In this document: positions 16,024 through 24,512 of the stretch, in pieces
Layout: every line of letters starts with the position of its first letter
Position numbering within the stretch: the first letter of the stretch is position 1
DNA from: Roseovarius sp. SCSIO 43702
GTDB lineage: Bacteria > Pseudomonadota > Alphaproteobacteria > Rhodobacterales > Rhodobacteraceae
Direction of reading: 5' to 3'
Assembly: GCF_019599045.1 (NCBI RefSeq)
Contig: NZ_CP080623.1
Span: 3,246,501 to 3,310,500 of the forward strand
Length of the DNA: 64,000 nt
Notes under the pieces: model-generated
The model's input: only the letters and a program-made list of their open reading frames with translations
The model's database searches: none
Told to the model about the DNA's origin: nothing
Program-made: the position numbers and the translations under genes

Positions 16024-16986
16024 CTATTCTGAGCCGTCACGCGGAGCTTCCTCGACATCAAGATCGTCAAAGGCCTCGATGTAGCTGCGGGCGCGGCGCG
16101 GGAAGTGCGCCTCAAGCTCGTCGACGTCCATGCGGCACTTGCGAAGCTTGAAGGTCCCACGTTGCTCCCGCATTTCATAGAATTGGATCGGCCGTTGACG
16201 GTCATCGAGTGCTCTGAAGATCGTGTACTTCAGGGCGGACCCACATCTCATCCCGAAAACAACCTCTTCCAGTTCCAAAGGACAGTCCTGCAGGCCCCGG
16301 TTTCCAATGAGCCGCCACTCCTGCTCGTAGCGCCAGGAACTGGCCTTGCGCAGCAGGACGGCATCGTCGACGCGTCGCCGCGCAGCCGGGTCATGATCCA
16401 TGATGGCAACATCACTCGCCTTGACGTTTCGGCTACCTCCATAGTCGATTTTCTTGAGTCGATCTGCCGAGTCTTTCGGAACCGAATATCCGGCGCATAT
16501 GCCTCGGTGCTGATCGCCATAATGGCTCCACATCAAAGGACATGTGGCTCGGGCGCCAAACGACACGATGCCTCTGTCGTAGCGCCTCAAAAGCTCTTCC
16601 TCGAGATACTGTGTCAGCAGAAAAAGCTCCGGATCCGCCATCTCAAAGGTGGGATCTCCGGCGTTGTACCTGATCTCGCTCAACAGCCGGTCGGCGCGCT
16701 TGCGGCTATGGCGGGCGATGTGTTCGATAGTCCGTGGCCCGCGGTATTTCAGGGACTTCGCCGCCGTCGTCATCTCAGCGTTCGTGCGCTGCTCAACGAG
16801 ATGGCTCAGGATCCGCTCGAGCTCATCAGCGGAAATGTCACCTTCGACGTTGGGCCGGCTGTCGAGCGGATCGTTGAAATCGGCTGGATCGGAGAAGTAG
16901 AGTTGATCGGCCACCAGCATGTCGAGCACCCTGCCACTGAAGGCGCGATACTTGAAAACTCGGCGGGGTGGGGTGTGCTCGTTCAA
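16024..16986 (-). CDS. DUF2971 domain protein
   Basis: A 320-aa protein with the DUF2971 hallmarks: FKYRAFS and LYFSDPADFNDPLDSRP near the N-terminus, CPLMWSHYGDQHRGICAGY in the middle and WRYEQEWRLIG further on. The family has no settled activity that I know of, but its members are common in islands near abortive-infection genes. The start is set at TTG 16986 (protein NEHTPPRRVF after the initiator) because AGGAGG lies 5 bases upstream; a TTG at 17001 would put this site inside the gene. It precedes the 207-aa gene by 29 bases. Confidence 0.8.
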   Translation of the reverse strand: MNEHTPPRRVFKYRAFSGRVLDMLVADQLYFSDPADFNDPLDSRPNVEGDISADELERILSHLVEQRTNAEMTTAAKSLKYRGPRTIEHIARHSRKRADRLLSEIRYNAGDPTFEMADPELFLLTQYLEEELLRRYDRGIVSFGARATCPLMWSHYGDQHRGICAGYSVPKDSADRLKKIDYGGSRNVKASDVAIMDHDPAARRRVDDAVLLRKASSWRYEQEWRLIGNRGLQDCPLELEEVVFGMRCGSALKYTIFRALDDRQRPIQFYEMREQRGTFKLRKCRMDVDELEAHFPRRARSYIEAFDDLDVEEAPRDGSE

Positions 16987-17336
16987 GTCTTCCTCCTGCA
17001 ATCGTGTTACCTTCGATGCCTTTTTATTGCGCTAATCGTCCGCGAGAAACCCGCTGCCTCGCTATGCTTGCTGCCTGACAACTCATTGGTGGGAATCGTG
17101 AAGTCGGAGACGACAACAGCCTCGTTCTCGCCGCCGGACCAATCGCCGCTACTCATCCGTGCAAGCTATGCTCGGTCTTTCCGAATGTCATCGACAAGTT
17201 CTGAAGCACATTGGCTGCTCGGTCCCTGCGGTAAGGATCGGTGCTGAGCCAGCTACGGTCGGGTGCTGCTATCTAATCGGTGGCCGACGCCTTGGAGCGC
17301 CAGGAGCTGATGTTCATCAGCAGGCGACTTTTCCCT
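16987..17336. other. Non-coding stretch of 350 bases between the DUF2971 unit and the recombinase module
   Basis: Short open frames cross this region but none has a ribosome site or a recognisable product. It holds the upstream region of the DUF2971 gene (with AGGAGG at its left edge) and the 3' flank of the recombinase gene that ends at 17337. I see no strong hairpin or repeat. Confidence 0.35.
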
Positions 17337-19007
17337 TTAGCATAGCACTTCCAATTCCATCTCGATTGGCGGGAAGTGCTTTTCAATGATGTCATTTGAG
17401 AAGCCCGAAAGTAGGAGGCCGTTCGCTTCGAGAAGCAATGCGTCGTGCATGGCTTTCCCTTGATAAAATCGTGCCGTTCTCGAGTCCCGCTGTGCACACA
17501 GAGAAAGCGCCATCTCCACGCCTTTTCTACCCATCCTTCCGAGTTCCGTATGGACAACGGTGCGGGCGATATGTGGACCACATTCGATGTGACGTTGCCA
17601 AAGGTTCGCCACTCGTCGGTTCGACATGTGTCGGCCATTCGCATGTGCAAACAGAGCTTGTTTCGACTGAAGCGCTTCCTGTCGCTTCATGCCAAGGTAT
17701 GTCTCGTCGCATCCACGCAACAGCAGCGCGTCGAGAAATGGCGTGACGAAGTCACAGACCTCCCCGTGGAACTCCGTGCCGCATTTACTGGTGCGTATAT
17801 CGAGCCGATACCGCTGCCCGGTATGGGTCATATGAACACCCCAAAGAAGATTAGTGTCTTTCACACGCAGCGGGATCAGCGAGAAAAGCGCCAGCGTGGC
17901 GGCCGCGTTCAGCTTCGCCACGCGGAGTTCGAGGGATCGTTCGTTTCGAGAGGCTGCGAGCAAGTCAATGGCGCGCCCGAGCACACCGTCCACCGAGTCC
18001 AGCTCGTCCAGTCTGGCAAACTTTTTGGGGATATCTGCCCGCTTCTTGCGGAAAAAATCCTGCTCTATGTTGCGCAGGTCTGCCATGATCTCTCGATCGA
18101 GGCCAAGCACCTCCGCAAACCGTCTGAGGGCGGAAATATTGATCTCGATCGTCGCGTTTGTCGTCCCGCGTCCCTTGAGCTCGTTCACAAGTGCTAAGGC
18201 CGTTCCTCTGTTGATCTCGCACGGCAGCTCGAGGTCCTGGCAACAGAAACATAGCGTCCGGAGCGCAGTCTCTACAGTAGGGAGAAAACCCGGCGAGAGC
18301 GGTGTGCCTTCGCCGCCGCCGGCTTCCACACCAGCGAGAATATTTTGCCACTCCGTCGGCAAGGCGGAACTGCTCACTGACTTCTCGAGCGGCCAACTGG
18401 AACGCACTTTTCTCCCGGACCCGAACCGTCTCGCCCGTAAGGCCGAAATCGCCAGGTCAAGTTCTACCGCCACGCATGGAATTTGCGGGATCTCCAGCTT
18501 TTCGAACGTCGCCTTGAGTGCGGTCAGTGGAACCTCCGTAGCCCACTTTCCGGCAAACTCGACATAGTCATGGGAATTGGGAAAACGGATGCGGCGTTCG
18601 TGAAGATACCGCAACCACTCATCAAGGCGGCTGACCTCATGTATATGGAGATTGTCCATCCTGCTCTGGGGGAGGAACGACAGCCACCACTCAGCTTGCA
18701 GGATCTCGCTTCTCATCCGAACGCCATCGACGCGCCGCCTGTGGTCGACCACGGCCGCGTGCAATTCCGTTCTCAGAAATTCCCGATCTGGCAACACGCC
18801 GAGAAGAGATTTCTGAAGGTCGGCCAGGACGCCGCGGGTCGCAACATCCGCGGCGAAATCCAGAAAGACAAAGCGATCAACATGGGGGACGTCGCGATCC
18901 TTCAACCAGCGCTGAAAGCGCTGGATCCGAAGGGTGTGCTTGCCACGCGGACGGTCCCCCGGTTGGATCCTGAGGAGATCGCACGACGAGATCGGGTCAT
19001 GCTGCAC
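17337..19007 (-). CDS. Divergent tyrosine recombinase, second of a pair, 556 aa
   Basis: The C-terminal half follows the tyrosine-recombinase plan: a possible Arg-I box LIPLRVKDTNLLWG, a beta-hairpin with RLDIRTSKCGTEFHGE, then VVHTELGRMG where HxLRH is expected, and RTARFYQGKA with the likely Tyr nucleophile. The HxxR box is degenerate (no Arg at the usual place) and the second His is replaced by Gln. The N-terminal 200 residues are unassigned. It overlaps the first recombinase by 11 bases, so the two are made together and may act as a heteromeric complex, as in multi-recombinase island modules. Whether this subunit is catalytic is uncertain. Confidence 0.7.
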   Translation of the reverse strand: MQHDPISSCDLLRIQPGDRPRGKHTLRIQRFQRWLKDRDVPHVDRFVFLDFAADVATRGVLADLQKSLLGVLPDREFLRTELHAAVVDHRRRVDGVRMRSEILQAEWWLSFLPQSRMDNLHIHEVSRLDEWLRYLHERRIRFPNSHDYVEFAGKWATEVPLTALKATFEKLEIPQIPCVAVELDLAISALRARRFGSGRKVRSSWPLEKSVSSSALPTEWQNILAGVEAGGGEGTPLSPGFLPTVETALRTLCFCCQDLELPCEINRGTALALVNELKGRGTTNATIEINISALRRFAEVLGLDREIMADLRNIEQDFFRKKRADIPKKFARLDELDSVDGVLGRAIDLLAASRNERSLELRVAKLNAAATLALFSLIPLRVKDTNLLWGVHMTHTGQRYRLDIRTSKCGTEFHGEVCDFVTPFLDALLLRGCDETYLGMKRQEALQSKQALFAHANGRHMSNRRVANLWQRHIECGPHIARTVVHTELGRMGRKGVEMALSLCAQRDSRTARFYQGKAMHDALLLEANGLLLSGFSNDIIEKHFPPIEMELEVLC

Positions 19008-20826
19008 TGGGAAACTCCTTCGTCAGTTCCTGCTGGCCGGCGAGCACCAGTTTTTCGTGATCGATCCAGGCGTAATTGTCCCGGCAGACCGCCTCCGTGT
19101 CACCGAGACGTGCGGTGACGAGAGACCAGTTCCCGGGGTTTTCCGCGACAATGATCGAGGCCTGACCGTGACGGAACATGTGCGGATTCAGACCGGGAAA
19201 CCCACATTCGGCTGCACAGTCGGACCACCACGACTTGAACGTTGCGTAAGGCAGAGGCCGCCCCTGTTTCTGGACTGCCGGAAAGAAATGAACGTTGTCC
19301 TTATGGTCGCCAAAGAGCGGCCGGATGACCTTTTCATACCAGCGAAGCGTTTCCAGACCGCGCAACCGGCTTGTTGCCGATATTGTCGCAAAAAGCGGCT
19401 TGCGGTTCTTCACGAACGCAGGCGGCATCATGATGCGCCCGTCATCCGCCTTGCGATGTCCGAGGCAGAGCCAGGCGGCGCTGCCGCGGAAGGTCGTCAT
19501 CAAGACGCTTGAGACGCGCGCCGGGATTGCATCGGTTTCCAGGGCCGCGAAGGCCGCACATGTCCCGAAGCGACGCGCCTTCTCGAGGTGCCGCTCGGCT
19601 TCACGGCCCGTCGTCATCTGGGCTGCCTCCAGGTGCAGGATGGCCTTTTTCCTGAGTTGGATGTGAAGCGACAGGAACCGAATTCGCGCGTTCATGTCGG
19701 TGACGACCTTCCTACAGAAGGAGCGGAGGCGCGGGGACATCTCGGTCCGATTTCGGCGACCGATCTTCAGCCACGAGTCGGTTTTCAAGATCGTCCTGAC
19801 AGAAGACGCATCTTCGCCGTTGCGCTCCAGCAGTGGAATGAGGCAGTCGAAATAGCCCCAAGCCGTGCGAGGCGTGATGGCCCCGGGCCCATCATTTTTA
19901 TGCAGGTCGCGAAGCATTTGAACGACAGCGACCAACACGCGCTCATCGAAGGCCGACGCGATGGTGTTCAGTCCGACAAGTTGCAAAGCGCCGGCGCGTT
20001 CTGCCGTCGTGAGAATCTTCTTGGCGGCATTGAGGTAGGGCTTGGGGGAGACACCGCCCACAAAGGCATTGTCTGTAATGGACCAAAGGCCCCTTGAGGC
20101 CAGGTCGACCCAAGTTTCCAGCTCCTGCATCAACGGCTCCGGAATCGCGACTTTCTCAGCGCGTTCTGGCCGGACGAAGCCAATGGGCTGCGTTGGGAGG
20201 ATACGCTGTAGCCGCCGATCCGTTATGACCCGTGACTGATCGATGAGATCGAGGGCCTCTACGACAGCGTCCTTTGCCGCGGGCGTGGGTGCCGCCCGGT
20301 AAAGGCACAAAGCGACGTCCGGATCGATGTCGCTCACCCGGACCTCCAGCTTTCTGGCGGTATCCGCGCAGCTTTGGATACAGATGAGCCGCTTCGGATG
20401 ACGCTCGAACGGTGAGGGAAAGCCCTTCTCTGCGATTTCTCCCAGCACAGCCAAAAGCGAGGCCCAATCGTCGCGCCGCGCCCGGCGTTCCTTCTGAGCC
20501 GCGATGATGCCAGTCGCGCCATTGATAGCCGCCGAAACGTTGCGCTTCCAGCGCTTTGCAGCGCAGAAGGTCTTGCCCCAAGAGCGATCGTAGTCCCTGT
20601 TCGGAAAAATGCTCTGAAATTGCTCCGTGCAAGCGGGAATTCGGTCAGGCACCCGACCGATCAGCCTTGCCGCTTTTCGGACGGCTTGCGCATAGGTTCG
20701 TCGAGCGGTTTCCCCGAGAGGGCATTCGTCGCGTTCGAGCCACTCGAGCACATCCTGGAGGTTCTTCTCTCCGGCTGCTTTGTCGCCAAGACCATGAAAA
20801 CTATCTTCAAAGGGATTGAAAGTCAT
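18997..20826 (-). CDS. Tyrosine recombinase, first of a pair, 609 aa
   Basis: A large recombinase for site-specific integration. In the C-terminal region ARVSSVLMTTFRG is the likely Arg-I box, LNPHMFRHGQAS is HxxRH, and LGDTEAVCRDNYAWIDHEK holds the Tyr nucleophile. About 400 residues precede this domain, more than in phage integrases. The start at 20826 (MTFNPFEDSFHGLG) has AAGGA 10 bases upstream; an ATG at 20835 directly touches that site and is less likely. Direct repeats that may be binding sites lie just upstream. It is followed by a second, divergent recombinase with 11 bases of overlap and preceded by a small DNA-binding gene. Confidence 0.75.
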   Translation of the reverse strand: MTFNPFEDSFHGLGDKAAGEKNLQDVLEWLERDECPLGETARRTYAQAVRKAARLIGRVPDRIPACTEQFQSIFPNRDYDRSWGKTFCAAKRWKRNVSAAINGATGIIAAQKERRARRDDWASLLAVLGEIAEKGFPSPFERHPKRLICIQSCADTARKLEVRVSDIDPDVALCLYRAAPTPAAKDAVVEALDLIDQSRVITDRRLQRILPTQPIGFVRPERAEKVAIPEPLMQELETWVDLASRGLWSITDNAFVGGVSPKPYLNAAKKILTTAERAGALQLVGLNTIASAFDERVLVAVVQMLRDLHKNDGPGAITPRTAWGYFDCLIPLLERNGEDASSVRTILKTDSWLKIGRRNRTEMSPRLRSFCRKVVTDMNARIRFLSLHIQLRKKAILHLEAAQMTTGREAERHLEKARRFGTCAAFAALETDAIPARVSSVLMTTFRGSAAWLCLGHRKADDGRIMMPPAFVKNRKPLFATISATSRLRGLETLRWYEKVIRPLFGDHKDNVHFFPAVQKQGRPLPYATFKSWWSDCAAECGFPGLNPHMFRHGQASIIVAENPGNWSLVTARLGDTEAVCRDNYAWIDHEKLVLAGQQELTKEFPSAA

Positions 20827-20844
20827 GGGTGTCATTTCCTTGTT

Positions 20845-20965
20845 TTGGCCGTTCATCGTTCAGATTGGCCGTTCTTCGTTGTGACGAAGCGGAAATTGAC
20901 AGGCACTCTGCAAGAAAAGTCGCAACAATCTTGCCGGGTGTTTGTCATCTTTTCCGTTCTTCGTC
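20845..20965 (+). repeat. Three direct repeats upstream of the recombinase genes
   Basis: TTGGCCGTTCATCGTT at 20845-20860, TTGGCCGTTCTTCGTT at 20865-20880 (20 bases later, two helical turns) and TTTTCCGTTCTTCGTC at 20950-20965. In addition GGGTGTCATTT occurs at 20827-20837 and 20968-20978. Spacing and location suit binding sites for the recombinase or its small DNA-binding partner. Confidence 0.55.
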
Positions 20966-20976
20966 GGGGGTGTCAT

Positions 20977-21486
20977 TTAATCGTTCCCGGTGGCCGCAGA
21001 TCGCGCTGCAGCCCACGGATCGAATGAGTTGCACACGGGATTTCGCTGCCGGGGCTTCGAGGCCTCAGGCGAGATCATCGCCGTCGTCGAGGCGCGCTTG
21101 TAGTGAGGCACAGGCAATCCTGCCTGCCAGGCGCGCAGCTGTGCCCTTCGCCAGAGCATTGGCTTTTTCCGGAGCGGGATAGGGTCCGGAAAGCTCGCAT
21201 CTGGCTTCGCCAAGCCGCGTCGCCTGGCGGAGCGCGGTGACTCCCCCAGGATGCCTGCGACGTCGTCCGCCGTGCAGTGTGGCAGCTTCAGTTCGTCCCA
21301 GCGCGATCGGGGAGGCGGCGCGAGCCCCTCGGCTCTCCAAATGGAAGACCACGCGTATCGGCCGCTGACGTTGCGGACGCCGATTTTCCGCGCGAGCTCA
21401 CGGGCGGCCCTGGCCGAAGGCAGTCTCCAATACGTAGCGAGCTCTTCGGCACTCGCCGAACCCGGATCCTTGCTGTTGGTCTTCAT
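20977..21486 (-). CDS. Small DNA-binding protein of the recombinase module, 169 aa
   Basis: A 169-aa basic protein. Two similar segments, LATYWRLPSARAARELARKI and a second with DDVAGILGESPRSARRRGL, look like winged-helix or AlpA/excisionase-type helix-turn-helix units. The start is ATG 21486, with AAGGAGG on the complementary strand 5 bases upstream. It is 150 bases upstream of the two recombinase genes on the same strand, with the direct repeats between them. I suggest an excision or recombination-directionality role; a transcriptional regulator is also possible. No family name is certain. Confidence 0.6.
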   Translation of the reverse strand: MKTNSKDPGSASAEELATYWRLPSARAARELARKIGVRNVSGRYAWSSIWRAEGLAPPPRSRWDELKLPHCTADDVAGILGESPRSARRRGLAKPDASFPDPIPLRKKPMLWRRAQLRAWQAGLPVPHYKRASTTAMISPEASKPRQRNPVCNSFDPWAAARSAATGND

Positions 21487-21730
21487 GTCGGAGCCTCCTT
21501 CTGGAAAGGAGATCGGATCGTGCAGACCCGGCCGGAAACGGCGTTGGCAGTTTCAAGAGCGCGTTCGGCCTGCGCGGCCTCACAAAACGCTTGACGCGTC
21601 CGAGGGCGCTTTCGCTGTAGGGGAAATTGACCAGATCTTGCCCAAACTCGGTGCCGTTCAGTGCCTCTCAGTGCCACTTGAGCCGGTTTTCGGGTGTGGT
21701 AAGGTTTTTCAGCGGAAGGGCAGAATCGCC

Positions 21731-21760
21731 TTGTAATCCCTATGTTTGCTTGGCTATACG
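21731..21760 (+). promoter_or_regulatory. Predicted promoter of the tRNA-Ser gene
   Basis: TTGTAA at 21731-21736, a 17-base spacer and CTATAC at 21754-21759 fit a sigma-70 promoter ending 8 bases before the tRNA. Its presence means the island to the left does not cut the tRNA from its promoter. Confidence 0.5.
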
Positions 21761-21767
21761 CGTCGAC

Positions 21768-21857
21768 GGAGACGTGGCCGAGTGGTCGAAGGCGCTCCCC
21801 TGCTAAGGGAGTAGACCCGCAAGGGTCTCGTGGGTTCGAATCCCATCGTCTCCGCCA
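21768..21857 (+). tRNA. tRNA-Ser (anticodon GCU)
   Basis: The 90-base sequence folds as a class II tRNA: acceptor GGAGACG pairs with CGTCTCC (21847-21853), the anticodon arm CTCCC-CTGCTAA-GGGAG shows anticodon GCT, a long variable arm TAGACCCGCAAGGGTCTC follows, and the T arm GTGGG-TTCGAAT-CCCAT is standard. The discriminator is G and the CCA end is encoded. It reads AGC/AGU serine codons. It marks the boundary between accessory island and core genes. Confidence 0.96.
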
Positions 21858-22023
21858 CCCACCCCATATCACACGATCCGCGCGGTCTGTCGCATTGATC
21901 GACCCTACCAACCTCCCCGGAACCATATCGCGCCCCTGTCCCGCAGGGCGTCCGCACCGTTAAGGGTTTCGTGACTCCGGGGCGGAAGGATCGGGCGCGA
22001 CATTCACCCGTGGAGGACCCGCC

Positions 22024-23781
22024 TTGTCCGATTTCGCCCAGACTTCCCCGCATCTCGCCCTGCCCTATCTTCAGCCCGCGCAGGCCCAGAAACACGTCAC
22101 CCACAACGAGGCGCTGCGCCGGCTCGATGCGCTGGTCCAGATCGCGGTGGTCTCGGCCGCGCGGACGGCGCCGCCCTCCGCACCCATCGCCGGCGCGCGG
22201 TATCTTCTGCCCGGCGACGCGACCGGGGCCTGGGCCGGGCAGGCCGAGGGCACGCTGGCGGTTCACGAGGAAGACGGCTGGGCGTTCTATCCGCCCCGTG
22301 CCGGCTGGACCGCATGGGTCGAGGACACCGCGCGGCTGAGCGTGTTCGACGGGACAGCCTGGCGCGATGCGACGGCCCTGCCCGAGCTTCAGAACCTGCC
22401 GCAACTGGGCGTCGCGACCGTGGCCGACGAGACCAACCGCCTGGCCGTCGCGGGCGACGCCACCTTGCTGACCCATGCCGGTGGCGACCACCGGGTCAAG
22501 ATCAACAAGGCCGCGGCCGCCGATACCGCCAGCCTGCTGTTCCAGACCGGCTGGTCCGGCCGGGCCGAGATGGGCACGGCGGGGACCGATGATCTCGAGA
22601 TCAAGGTCAGCGCCGACGGCACCACCTTCCACAGCGCGCTGGTGGCCGAGGCCGCCACCGGGCGCGTCCGCTTCCCGCAAGGGGCCGAGGGGATCGCTCC
22701 CGCCGCGTTCGGCGACGGACCGCTCGCCACGACGAGCTACATCAACTCGCGCGGAACGGATCTCGTGGCGAACGGCACCGGGCTCCTCGGCAACGGCTAC
22801 AACTATCCGGCGGACTTCACCTACGATCCGCAGATCGCCCCGAACCTGCCCGCCAGCTTTGCCTTCGCCGGGCATTACCCGGGCCTTCGGTTGATGGACG
22901 AGCGGCTCGCCGTCGATCCCAACCAGGTCTACCGCCTGTCATCCTATCTTCGGCAGGAGGGGCTTCCCGGCGACTGGACGGCCCATCCGCGTGGCGAGCG
23001 GCACAAGCACTACATGGGGCTGCTCTGCCATGACCGTGACGGGTTGGCGATCGAGGCCCCCCACCACAAGCGCTATCACCATGCCGGCATCGACAGCCGG
23101 ACCACGCTCGCCGCACCGCTGGCGCCGGGCGACACGGTGATCCACCTGGCCGACGCGTCGGGCTGGAACCAGGACACGGCGGCAAGCTGGGCGCGCGGCA
23201 TCATCCTTTTCGGATACCGCAACGCCGAAGGGTTCCTCTACGAGGATTACAGCCGCCTCGTGATGTTCGACCTGTTCGACCTCGGCCAGGTCGACAAGAC
23301 CGCCAACACCGTCACCCTGAACCAGCCGCTGCCGAGCCTCTTCCACAATCCCGCCGATCCGTCCGGGGTCTGGCCAGCGGGCACGGCGATCGCCAATTCC
23401 ACGTCGGGCAGCTATTACAAGTACAGCTTCTACGCGTCCTTCGTGCCGTCCGAGACCGACCGCTGGTTCCGACTGACGAACCATATCGGCGGGATCGACC
23501 GGTCCGGCACCGACAGGTCCGGCAATTTCGCCCCCGGCACCGCCTTCGCGAGCGTGCTGTGGTTGCCGAACTACACCAACCGGCCCGGCGGGGCCGATGG
23601 CCATCCCGATACCGGCGCCGCGCACAAGGTGTGGTTTGCAGGCGTTTCCGTCACGCCCGAGCCGCTGGCGGTGATGCAGCCCGCGGCCTCGGGCGGGCAG
23701 GAGATCAAGGTGCCGCAGGGCGATTTCGCGAGCGGCGCGCTGACGCTGGTTCCGGCCGGACTACGGACCGAGATGCTCTGA
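22024..23781 (+). CDS. DUF2793 domain protein, phage-tail-like, 585 aa
   Basis: The first half is DUF2793: the segment TSPHLALPYLQPAQAQKHVT is followed by HNEALRRLDALVQ, then PPSAPIAGARYLLPG, GWAFYPPRAGWTAWV and LPELQNLPQLGV. This domain occurs in tail or attachment proteins of Rhodobacterales gene-transfer-agent-like and prophage elements. The second half, from about residue 230, is a different region with Trp/Tyr-rich beta-like sequence (DWTAHPRGERHKHYMGLL) and may bind or process a glycan. The start is TTG 22024 with GGAGGACC upstream. It stands alone just after tRNA-Ser; no capsid or tail genes are near, so it is a lone tail-type protein rather than a prophage. Confidence 0.78.
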   Translation: MSDFAQTSPHLALPYLQPAQAQKHVTHNEALRRLDALVQIAVVSAARTAPPSAPIAGARYLLPGDATGAWAGQAEGTLAVHEEDGWAFYPPRAGWTAWVEDTARLSVFDGTAWRDATALPELQNLPQLGVATVADETNRLAVAGDATLLTHAGGDHRVKINKAAAADTASLLFQTGWSGRAEMGTAGTDDLEIKVSADGTTFHSALVAEAATGRVRFPQGAEGIAPAAFGDGPLATTSYINSRGTDLVANGTGLLGNGYNYPADFTYDPQIAPNLPASFAFAGHYPGLRLMDERLAVDPNQVYRLSSYLRQEGLPGDWTAHPRGERHKHYMGLLCHDRDGLAIEAPHHKRYHHAGIDSRTTLAAPLAPGDTVIHLADASGWNQDTAASWARGIILFGYRNAEGFLYEDYSRLVMFDLFDLGQVDKTANTVTLNQPLPSLFHNPADPSGVWPAGTAIANSTSGSYYKYSFYASFVPSETDRWFRLTNHIGGIDRSGTDRSGNFAPGTAFASVLWLPNYTNRPGGADGHPDTGAAHKVWFAGVSVTPEPLAVMQPAASGGQEIKVPQGDFASGALTLVPAGLRTEML

Positions 23782-23793
23782 GCTTTCGCGAAC

Positions 23794-23824
23794 GGGGGCG
23801 GCCCTCATCACGGGAACCGCCCCC
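23794..23824. terminator. Bidirectional hairpin between convergent genes
   Basis: GGGGGCGG (23794-23801) pairs with CCGCCCCC (23817-23824) across a 15-base loop. It lies between the 3' ends of the DUF2793 gene and nbaC and can end transcripts from both sides, though T runs are poor. Confidence 0.55.
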
Positions 23825-23837
23825 CGGGCATGCTCGG

Positions 23838-24401
23838 TCAGAGCTGAACCCAGTCGGCGGGCGGCTTGCCCTTGCCGGGGTGGACCTCGCCGCAACCGGG
23901 GCAGGTCCGCGCCTCGGTGCTGTTGTGGAACTTGTCGTAGATCTTGGGCAGCGCCGTCACGATCCCGTCCGGCCCGTCGAGCGTCACTTCCTCGCGATGC
24001 ACGAGGCCCTCGCAGTTGAAGCAATACCACTCGAACCCCTCGGTCATTCCGGGCTGACGCGGGGCCTCGACGACGATCCCGATCGACCCTTCCTGCGGAC
24101 GCTGGGGCGCGTGCCGGACATGCGGCGGCAGCATGAAAACCTCGCCCTCGCGCACCGGCACGTCATAGATCTTCCCGCCATCGGCGATCTTCAGCATCAT
24201 GTCGCCCTTCTGCTGAAAGAACCATTCCTCGACCGGATCGTCGTGAAAATCGACGCGGGTGTTGGGGCCGCCCACGACCATGACGATCATGTCGCCTTCC
24301 TTGTGCAGCAGTTGGTTGCCCACGGGCGGGCGCAACTTGTCGGCGTTCTCCTCCACCCATTTCTTGAAGTTGAACGGCTTGAGTGTCGGGTGATTTGACA
24401 T
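23838..24401 (-). CDS. nbaC: 3-Hydroxyanthranilate 3,4-dioxygenase
   Basis: A 187-aa cupin enzyme that opens 3-hydroxyanthranilate to 2-amino-3-carboxymuconate semialdehyde. Iron ligands are in place: His53 and Glu59 in RVDFHDDPVEEWFF and His97 in PPHVRHAPQRP; Arg49 and Arg101 for substrate binding are also kept. The second, rubredoxin-like metal site is present as Cys127/Cys130 (WYCFNC) and Cys167/Cys170 (TCPGC). Start at 24401 (MSNHPTLKPFNF) with AGGAAAG upstream. It is the last gene after the DapA-family and EamA genes, in the same region as kynU, so it takes the kynureninase product further. Confidence 0.93.
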   Translation of the reverse strand: MSNHPTLKPFNFKKWVEENADKLRPPVGNQLLHKEGDMIVMVVGGPNTRVDFHDDPVEEWFFQQKGDMMLKIADGGKIYDVPVREGEVFMLPPHVRHAPQRPQEGSIGIVVEAPRQPGMTEGFEWYCFNCEGLVHREEVTLDGPDGIVTALPKIYDKFHNSTEARTCPGCGEVHPGKGKPPADWVQL

Positions 24402-24512
24402 GTGCTTTCCTCCGGCTGGCACTGCATCTCCAGAGGCAAGCGTAAGTCAACTTGCCCCGAAGAAATAATGAATTCCGGGAAATCCGTTATCGGTTATCCC
24501 GATAGCGGGATG

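Noticed and set aside
21754..22875. Open frame of 373 codons on the minus strand across the tRNA gene
   Set aside because: It runs antisense through tRNA-Ser and into the DUF2793 gene; no ribosome site and no motif.
22024..23781. Prophage or gene-transfer-agent cluster around the DUF2793 gene
   Set aside because: No capsid, portal, terminase or other tail genes are near; the gene stands alone.
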